Shown piece after piece: positions 35,219 to 40,352 of a DNA stretch of 40,352 nt (position 1 is its first letter; each line of letters opens with the position of its first letter). The DNA is from Gardnerella massiliensis (GTDB lineage: Bacteria > Actinomycetota > Actinomycetes > Actinomycetales > Bifidobacteriaceae), in assembly GCF_003408845.1 (NCBI RefSeq), contig NZ_LRTV01000001.1:659206-699557 (forward strand), in the 5' to 3' direction. Below the pieces are notes generated by a model, which searched no databases, was not told where the DNA came from, and worked only from the letters and a program-made list of their open reading frames with translations. The position numbers and the translations under genes were made by a program.

Positions 35219-35335
35219 GACGCTAATTTCGTAGCGTATTAATTTTGCAACGTATTTCGTAACGTGGGAAACGCTAATTTCGTAACGTGCTAATTTTGCA
35301 ACGTATTTCGCAACGTGCTAATTTTGCAAAATTGC
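35219..35335. repeat. Degenerate tandem repeat upstream of adnA
   Basis: Alternating blocks such as CGTGCTAATTTTGC and AACGTATTTCGTAACG repeat three to four times with a period near 28 bp. The right end reaches into the Pr6Pr-like gene and encodes its last residues and stop. The block lies directly upstream of the adnA promoter. Confidence 0.75.
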
Positions 35336-36139
35336 GCGAGCGCGAGCATCCTTAAGCGCCAAAAACACGCGGCCAACGCCAATAAAAATCAGCGTAAACA
35401 CAATAAGCAAATACAGCACACCCACGCCGAGCGTCGTGGCATTAAAAGTCTGCGGTGCGAAACCAAACCAGCCAGCAGGAGCACCATAATTAAGGAAATT
35501 GTAAGGCGCGCGCATGGTATGCACACCCCAGCGGACGCCAACGCACTCGCTTAACATCACGGCATAAGCAACGTACAGCAGCGGCGGCACGGTCGCAACA
35601 TACAAATGGGCGCGCGTGGAGCGGAAGCGGTAATCAAACAGCACAAAATCAGCAATCGCAAGAAGTGGGGCGATTGCGTGCACGCAAAGGCTACTGCAGC
35701 CGTTATTCATGTACGCGCCCACGAAGCCGAGCTTATTCGTTGGAGCGAGGAAGCAAAGGTACAGCGTAAAGGTGACGGCAATGGCAATAGTCACCATGAA
35801 TTTGAAAACGTACCAGGCGTTGGATTTTGTATCGAACCAGGCGTCGGAGGCTGGGGATTCTGTTGAGGCGGCGGAGACTGCGGAATCTTGGGCTGCGGAA
35901 GTTGCGGAACTGCGGGCGCGCGCAAAAGCGACGGAATCCAACGCAAGCGAGCCAACCATAGCTACGCACACCGCGAGATTGGAAAGGTTAGTGAAATATG
36001 TAAGCGACATCCAACCTTCCCAGGAAGCCGCCATGCCATAAACGGACGCGACTATTGCAATTGCGCGGATTGCAGTGCGCGAGGCGTATTCGCGATTGGT
36101 GAGTGGGGTTTGTTGCTTTAGCGCGGAATCGTTCGTCAT
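35318..36139 (-). CDS. Pr6Pr-like multi-pass membrane protein
   Basis: 273 residues with about six hydrophobic segments. YFTNLSNLAV, CVHAIAPLLAIADFVLFD and the YNFLNYG stretch fit the bacterial Pr6Pr/FAR-17a-AIG1-like family, whose function in bacteria is unsettled. A soluble loop near residues 75-100 (SSATSAAQDSAVSAASTES) is coded by the same 9-bp repeat family as in glmM. Start at ATG 36139 has only a weak purine stretch. It shares its strand with adnA but is upstream of the adnA promoter region. The C-terminus (AILQN-stop) lies in a tandem repeat. Confidence 0.72.
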   Translation of the reverse strand: MTNDSALKQQTPLTNREYASRTAIRAIAIVASVYGMAASWEGWMSLTYFTNLSNLAVCVAMVGSLALDSVAFARARSSATSAAQDSAVSAASTESPASDAWFDTKSNAWYVFKFMVTIAIAVTFTLYLCFLAPTNKLGFVGAYMNNGCSSLCVHAIAPLLAIADFVLFDYRFRSTRAHLYVATVPPLLYVAYAVMLSECVGVRWGVHTMRAPYNFLNYGAPAGWFGFAPQTFNATTLGVGVLYLLIVFTLIFIGVGRVFLALKDARARAILQN

Positions 36140-36256
36140 GTTATCTCGCTTTCGTAACTTTAATCACTTATTTTTTACCATACTCATACTTACACATCGG
36201 AAAGGGAAAATCTGTAGAAGAAATTGCAAAAATGCGGCGCACTTTTTGTAGATACG

Positions 36257-36450
36257 TTCAAACGCCGGGAAATCTCCCGCAAATGTTCCAAAAAACCACC
36301 AAAACAACAACAAACGCCGGAAAAATACACGGCAAATGTTCCATAATTACGCAAATCCAGCAACATTTGCCGGAGAAATACACGGCAAATGTTCCATAAT
36401 TACGCAAATCCAGCAACATTTTCCGGAGAAAAAACTCCGGAGAATGTTCC
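36257..36450 (-). repeat. R1 hairpin array, four units, 50-53 bp period
   Basis: Read on the minus strand, four units start with GGAACATT and have inner hairpins that differ, for example GGGAGATTTCCCGG and CCGGAG with A6 and CTCCGG. Units begin near 36257, 36309, 36359 and 36412. The middle units share the spacer ATAATTACGCAAATCCAGC. It lies in the divergent gap between the Pr6Pr-like gene and thiM-thiE, about 60 bp before the riboswitch promoter. Confidence 0.8.
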
Positions 36451-36509
36451 ACAAAAGCCAACGCTCGCGCTCTATGCGCTCGCTACTCCACTAAGTAGTA
36501 TGTGAACGA

Positions 36510-36515
36510 TATAGT
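36510..36515 (+). promoter_or_regulatory. -10 box of the thiM-thiE riboswitch transcript
   Basis: TATAGT followed by 8 nt and then GGTTCGG, the 5' edge of the TPP riboswitch. The same box and spacing occur in front of the second riboswitch at 40344-40349. Confidence 0.6.
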
Positions 36516-36523
36516 CTAACTAT

Positions 36524-36612
36524 GGTTCGGAGTGCGCAATCGCCGCAAAATCGCGGACTGCGCTGAGATTACATCCGCAGAACCTGATCTAGATAGTGCT
36601 AGCGAAGGGAAA
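36524..36612 (+). promoter_or_regulatory. TPP riboswitch upstream of thiM-thiE
   Basis: Contains the conserved thi-box parts in order: GGTTCGGAGTGCGC, GCGCTGAGATTACATC, CAGAACCTGATCTAGATAGTG and CTAGCGAAGGGAA. CTGAGA and ACCTGATCT are the pyrophosphate- and pyrimidine-sensing strands of the THI element. The 3' strand carries the GAAGGGAA that also serves as the ribosome binding site of the gene, so control is probably at translation initiation: TPP binding would hide it. Confidence 0.93.
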
Positions 36613-36616
36613 CATT

Positions 36617-38185
36617 ATGACAAAAGATAACGCCCCAGAAACCAATAACTGCAACGAAGCAAACGCAACCAACGCAACCAAAGTCGACACCTGCTTCTCC
36701 GCGCGCGCCCACCGCCGCATGTTCCTTGCCGACGTGCGCCAATGCGTCGAACGCGTGCGCGCAACGCAGCCACTCACCCACTGCATCACGAACGTAATCG
36801 TGCAAGACATCACCGCCAACGCGCTGCTCGCCGCAGGAGCCTCGCCGATTATGGTCACCGACCCGGAAGAAGCGCGCGAACTCGCCCAAATCGCCACCGG
36901 CGTGCTCATCAACGTCGGCACATTCCACCAGCCGGAAACTTCAGAATATATGCGAGCCGCCGTTGAAGGCTGCGAAAAAGCCGATACCCCATGGGTGCTT
37001 GACCCGGTTGGCATTGGCGTGCCGGCGCTCGCCCCACGCACGCGCTTTATCCACGAAATCGTTAAGCACCACCCTACTGTAATTCGCGCGAACGCTTCCG
37101 AAATCATGGCGCTCGCCGGCAAGGAAAGCAACGGCAAGGGCGTTGATTCACACGATAGCGTGAACGACGCGCTTCAGGCCGCGCGCGAATTGGCTAAAAA
37201 GTACGGCTCAGTAGTGGCAGTTTCCGGCGAAAAGGATGCGATTTACGGTCACGGCTGCTTGGCTCGCGTAACAGGCGGCCACGCAGCTATGACTAAAGTT
37301 GTTGGAACCGGTTGCGCTTTGGGAGCGTTGGTTGCAGCGTACGTTGGAGCGAACCCGGAGCGCCCGCTCGCCGCAACTGTTGCTGCGCACATGCACGCCG
37401 CCGCCGCTGGAACTTGGGCCGCCCGCCAAACCACGGCTCCCGGCACATTCCGCACGTTGTGGATGGACGCGCTTTCAACGCTGAGCGTAGACGACATGCT
37501 TGAGCTTACTAATATTGAGTTTACTGTGGAACCTGTGGATTGGACGCTGTACTTGGTTACGGATCCGCGCATGGGAAATCGTCCGGAAGAAGAAGTTGCC
37601 GTGGAGTCGATTGAAGGCGGCGTTACGGTTGTGCAGTTGCGCGACAAGTATTCCGACGATGCCGAGATTGCGGCTAAGGCTAAGAAGTTGCGTCACACGT
37701 TGATTGATTCCGGCCACGGCGATGTGCCAGTATTTATTGACGATCACGTTGATTGCGCCGCTCGGCTTGGTTTTAACTTGCATATTGGGCAGAAGGATAT
37801 GCCATTTGTTGAGGCGCGTAAGGCCATGCCGGCTGAGTGGATGGTTGGGCTTTCTTGCGCTCGCCCGGATTTGATGGAGAAAGCGTACCGCGAGTGCAAG
37901 GAAAGCGACGTACCTCTGCCGGATGTGATTGGTATTGGTGCCGCTTTTGAAACGCATACGAAAGCGCACGATGTGCCGCCGCTGGGAGTTGAGGGCGTGA
38001 ATGAGGTTGCGAAAGTTGCGCACACGATGGGCGTAAAAACGTTGGCAATTGGCGGAATTCACGAGAACACAGTGTTTCCTATTAGAGGTCTTGAGATTGA
38101 CGGCGTGTGCACTGTGTCGGCGCTTATGTGCGCTGAGGATGCGGCGAAAGTTGCGCGCGAGCTTAAGCGCGTGATTACTGAGTAA
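36617..38185 (+). CDS. thiM-thiE: Fused ThiM-ThiE thiamine salvage enzyme
   Basis: 522 residues from ATG 36617. The first about 290 residues are hydroxyethylthiazole kinase ThiM (THCITNVIVQDITANALLAAGASP, LINVGT, VSGEKDAI, VGTGCALGAL), which phosphorylates hydroxyethylthiazole. The remainder is thiamine phosphate synthase ThiE (LYLVTDP, VTVVQLRDK, FIDDHVDCAARLG, LHIGQ, LAIGGI), which joins that product to HMP pyrophosphate. The fusion channels the thiazole branch in one protein. The GTG at 36596 is inside the riboswitch and is not the start; GAAGGGAAA before 36617 is. Residues 5-20 are Asn/Ala/Thr-rich. It faces thiD-tenA, which supplies HMP pyrophosphate. Confidence 0.93.
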   Translation: MTKDNAPETNNCNEANATNATKVDTCFSARAHRRMFLADVRQCVERVRATQPLTHCITNVIVQDITANALLAAGASPIMVTDPEEARELAQIATGVLINVGTFHQPETSEYMRAAVEGCEKADTPWVLDPVGIGVPALAPRTRFIHEIVKHHPTVIRANASEIMALAGKESNGKGVDSHDSVNDALQAARELAKKYGSVVAVSGEKDAIYGHGCLARVTGGHAAMTKVVGTGCALGALVAAYVGANPERPLAATVAAHMHAAAAGTWAARQTTAPGTFRTLWMDALSTLSVDDMLELTNIEFTVEPVDWTLYLVTDPRMGNRPEEEVAVESIEGGVTVVQLRDKYSDDAEIAAKAKKLRHTLIDSGHGDVPVFIDDHVDCAARLGFNLHIGQKDMPFVEARKAMPAEWMVGLSCARPDLMEKAYRECKESDVPLPDVIGIGAAFETHTKAHDVPPLGVEGVNEVAKVAHTMGVKTLAIGGIHENTVFPIRGLEIDGVCTVSALMCAEDAAKVARELKRVITE

Positions 38186-38187
38186 GG

Positions 38188-38325
38188 CGCGTGACGACCT
38201 GCTTGAGCGCAGCATTGCGCGCGCGAAAGCAACTCGGAGCGGAAACTCGCTTAAGTTGGAAGTCCGGGGGACTTCCAACGCGAGTTTCGTAGCGAGCGCG
38301 TCGCAATCCGCGCGAGCGTTTTGGT
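38188..38325 (+). repeat. R3 element, full length, downstream of thiM-thiE
   Basis: Starts GCGTGACGACCTGCTTGAGC and ends CGCGCGAGCGTT. Hairpin 38242-38288 has outer stem GAAACTCGC with GCGAGTTTC, bulge TTAA, inner stem GTTGGAAGTCC with GGACTTCCAAC and loop GGG. It begins within a few bases of the thiM-thiE stop. Confidence 0.8.
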
Positions 38326-38333
38326 CAATTTAT

Positions 38334-38421
38334 GGAACATTTGCGGGAGTTTTTTCTCCGGAAAATGTTGCTGAATTTGCGTAATTATGGAACATTTGCG
38401 GGAAAAACTCCGGAGAATGTT
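38334..38421 (+). repeat. R1 hairpins, two units
   Basis: GGAACATTTGCGGGAG at 38334 and the second at 38389, 55 bp apart, separated by GCTGAATTTGCGTAATTAT. The inner arms differ (GGAG with CTCC; CTCCGGAG). Confidence 0.8.
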
Positions 38422-38444
38422 ACAAAAACAGCCAACGCTCGCGC

Positions 38445-38497
38445 AGCGCTTTGACCGAGCTTGAAATCCCAATGATTTCAAACTCGGTCAAAGCGCT
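38445..38497. repeat. R4 palindrome, 24-bp arms with one mismatch
   Basis: Left arm begins AGCGCTTTGACCGAGC, loop CCAAT, right arm ends ACTCGGTCAAAGCGCT. It lies 7 bp beyond the thiD-tenA stop, between convergent genes. Confidence 0.8.
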
Positions 38498-38504
38498 TGG
38501 AGCA

Positions 38505-40238
38505 TTAACGCAGAGCGCGATGCGCTTGGTTAAAGAAATCGTACTCGTACACGCACGATGTCATATACGCCTGCGCCGCAAGCACGCGCTGCTTCGGCGA
38601 CGCCTCCTCAAAAGCCTGCTCTACGCACTCAATTGCCGTACGAACGCACGCGTCGAAACCTTCCGAAGAATACATCTCAATCCACTCATAGTACGGATTT
38701 CCTGGCTTAAGCGCCTCAGCGAGCACGTGACCAACTTCCTCATACAGCCAGTAGCACGGAAGCACGCTGGCAACCGCCACCACATAATCCTCGCCCAACG
38801 TCGAAGCGAGCAAGTGATTCACGTAAGCCAGCGTCACAGGCGAGCACACCGGGCGCATCGGCTGACCCGTCTTCTTAAACCAGCCGCGATGCAGCTCAGA
38901 CTCAGCCTCAATGCACTCCGCGGAGCTAGACGACCAGTGCACACGCGCCTTGTCATCATGCGCTTTAGCTCCACAAGCCGCCAAAGCCCTAGAGTAGCGC
39001 TTCAAATATTCCGCATCCTGATTCAGATAAAAGTCGAACAAATCCTCGTCAAGAGAACCGTCGCCAAGCGCCTGAACGAACGGCATGCGCACAATATTGT
39101 TATCGACGTCGGCACTCGCCTTCCACAACGCCTCAGTCCACGGTCCAGCCGCAGCAATCCACGGCTTACGAGCCTCAGTGCGCGCAGGCGCAACGCAAGT
39201 TTGCGGCTTCGTACCGTCCAACTCTCGCACGTCAACCTTCATAAACTCCCAAGGAGTCGCCGAAGAATCAAGCTCCATCCTATACTGACGCGCCGCGTGA
39301 TTCACCGGCCCATGGCCCTTCCCAACGTGCAAATCTTCACCGTGCGCAATCGCCTCGTTAAGCCAATGCGTGGTCCAAGCCAACGCCTCCGCGACGGTTG
39401 CGTGATCCTCAAGCTTTTTACCTTCGCGAAGCGCCAAACCTACGCGAGCTGCCAGCGACGACGACAGCGAGCAACCAGTTCCGTGAGTCGTGGCGGTGTC
39501 GACGCGTGGAGAAGGCACGTGAATTTCGGTGCCGTCCGGGAATACCGCCGTGTTTCCAGCGTCCGTACCGGTTAAGTGGCCGCCTTTCACGATTACCACG
39601 GTGTTGTTGTCGGCAGCCCAGCTGCGAGCCTGCGCGCACGCTTCAGCAAAGTTGGTGGCCGGCTGCTGCTCGCACAATACGGCAAGTTCGGGAATATTTG
39701 GGGTAATAATATCCGCTTTTGCTGCAAATTCGCGCAATGTTTCCTCGGCTGATTGCTCGAGTAGACGGTCGCCAGAGGTGGCTACCATCACCGGGTCGAG
39801 CACGATAACCGGCACAGGGTGCGACGCGAGCCAGTCGCGCACGAGTTCGATATATGGTTTGTCGCCGAGCATGCCGAGTTTAACAGCGTCAATTTGTACG
39901 TCGTCGAATACGGCTTCGAGTTGGGCGCGTAGGAATGAGGTTGGCGGAGTGTAGACTTCGCGCACGCCGCACGTGTTTTGAGCGACCAGATTGGTGGTTA
40001 CGCACATGCCGAAGCCGTGGGATGCCATGATTGATTTGAGATCGGCTTGGATGCCGGCGCCGCCAGTTGGGTCCGTGCCGGCAATGGAGAGCACGCGCGG
40101 AATGATTGGGTCACCGAGCTGCGGTAACGAGTTTTCTCGTGGGGTTGAGAAAGTTGCGGGTTTAGTTGCGCGTGTAGTTTCGTTTGTATTTGCGTTTGCT
40201 ACGTTGCTATCAGCGTTTGTTTGTGCAATTGTTGTCAT
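38505..40238 (-). CDS. thiD-tenA: Fused ThiD-TenA pyrimidine kinase/aminopyrimidine aminohydrolase
   Basis: 577 residues from ATG 40238. Residues about 30-330 are ThiD, hydroxymethylpyrimidine (phosphate) kinase: SIAGTDPTGGAGIQADLKS, VLDPVM, TPNIPE, VKGGH and THGTGCSLSS are all present. From about residue 340 a linker leads to a TenA/thiaminase II domain ending the protein, with the active-site cysteine in SVLPCYWLYEE. TenA deaminates degraded thiamine pyrimidine to HMP, and ThiD doubly phosphorylates it. This gene converges on thiM-thiE, giving full salvage to thiamine phosphate. The GTG start at 40259 lies in the riboswitch and is rejected. The N-terminal 30 residues are low in complexity. 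Confidence 0.93.
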   Translation of the reverse strand: MTTIAQTNADSNVANANTNETTRATKPATFSTPRENSLPQLGDPIIPRVLSIAGTDPTGGAGIQADLKSIMASHGFGMCVTTNLVAQNTCGVREVYTPPTSFLRAQLEAVFDDVQIDAVKLGMLGDKPYIELVRDWLASHPVPVIVLDPVMVATSGDRLLEQSAEETLREFAAKADIITPNIPELAVLCEQQPATNFAEACAQARSWAADNNTVVIVKGGHLTGTDAGNTAVFPDGTEIHVPSPRVDTATTHGTGCSLSSSLAARVGLALREGKKLEDHATVAEALAWTTHWLNEAIAHGEDLHVGKGHGPVNHAARQYRMELDSSATPWEFMKVDVRELDGTKPQTCVAPARTEARKPWIAAAGPWTEALWKASADVDNNIVRMPFVQALGDGSLDEDLFDFYLNQDAEYLKRYSRALAACGAKAHDDKARVHWSSSSAECIEAESELHRGWFKKTGQPMRPVCSPVTLAYVNHLLASTLGEDYVVAVASVLPCYWLYEEVGHVLAEALKPGNPYYEWIEMYSSEGFDACVRTAIECVEQAFEEASPKQRVLAAQAYMTSCVYEYDFFNQAHRALR

Positions 40239-40243
40239 GATGT

Positions 40244-40335
40244 TTCCCTTCGCTAGCACTATCTAGATCAGGTTCTTGCGGATGTAATCTCAGCGTTTTG
40301 CTTGGCGATTATCGCAGCATTGCGCACTCCGAACC
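40244..40335 (-). promoter_or_regulatory. TPP riboswitch upstream of thiD-tenA
   Basis: On the minus strand it shows the same ordered parts as the thiM-thiE copy: GGTTCGGAGTGCGC, CTGAGATTACATCCGC, ACCTGATCTAGATAGTG and CTAGCGAAGGGAA. The variable stem-loop in the middle differs between copies. The ribosome binding site is again the final strand. Confidence 0.93.
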
Positions 40336-40343
40336 ATAATTCG

Positions 40344-40349
40344 ACTATA
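40344..40349 (-). promoter_or_regulatory. -10 box of the thiD-tenA riboswitch transcript
   Basis: TATAGT on the minus strand, 8 nt before the riboswitch 5' edge, matching the box and spacing at 36510. The -35 region lies outside the window. Confidence 0.55.
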
Positions 40350-40352
40350 TCG

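Overview
The window looks like chromosome of a moderate-GC member of the Bifidobacteriaceae, most likely Gardnerella. The basis is protein recognition and layout only: a DUF3052 protein, a type I glutamine synthetase with the adenylylation tyrosine, an AdnA/AdnB-like helicase-nuclease pair, and fused thiamine salvage enzymes (ThiM-ThiE and ThiD-TenA), each behind a TPP riboswitch. No search could be run. I saw no tRNA, rRNA, phage, plasmid, transposase or CRISPR genes.

Layout, left to right. (1) 200-3670: nrdD-nrdG, anaerobic ribonucleotide reductase, transcribed leftward from a promoter with two NrdR-like boxes 32 bp apart and a perfect 14-bp-arm palindrome in the leader. (2) 3741-4403: a long repeat and a hairpin array, then a DUF3052 gene. 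(3) 5025-10581: hairpin elements, a DEAD-box helicase, a family 2 glycosyltransferase and an AI-2E-type permease, the last two overlapping. (4) glnA, rightward, with a clear terminator. (5) A leftward run of a TcaA-like zinc-ribbon protein, a frameshifted zinc-ribbon membrane protein, def and glmM. (6) 17.7-18.6 kb: a large repeat island holding an inverted copy of the 3.7-4.2 kb repeat. (7) pepN, rnj, an MFS transporter and a GNAT acetyltransferase. (8) adnB and adnA, overlapping by 4 nt and inflated by low-complexity insertions. (9) A Pr6Pr-like membrane protein. (10) Two convergent thiamine salvage genes with twin riboswitches.

Functionally this is core metabolism: deoxynucleotide supply without oxygen, ammonia assimilation, protein maturation, RNA processing, peptidoglycan precursor synthesis, double-strand-break processing and thiamine salvage (ThiM activates thiazole, ThiD and TenA handle the pyrimidine, ThiE joins them).

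The unusual part is the repeat content. At least four hairpin families (called R1 to R4 here) are mixed in the intergenic regions. R3 has stems that change sequence while keeping pairing, and one copy appears as an insertion when the two long repeats are compared. R1 and R2 are unrelated in sequence, yet both form arrays with a period close to 52 bp. A second layer of short degenerate tandem repeats (8, 9, 12, 13, 15 and about 28 bp) fills gaps and also enters genes; related 9-bp units lie in frame in several genes and on both strands relative to coding. Several stop codons lie inside repeats.
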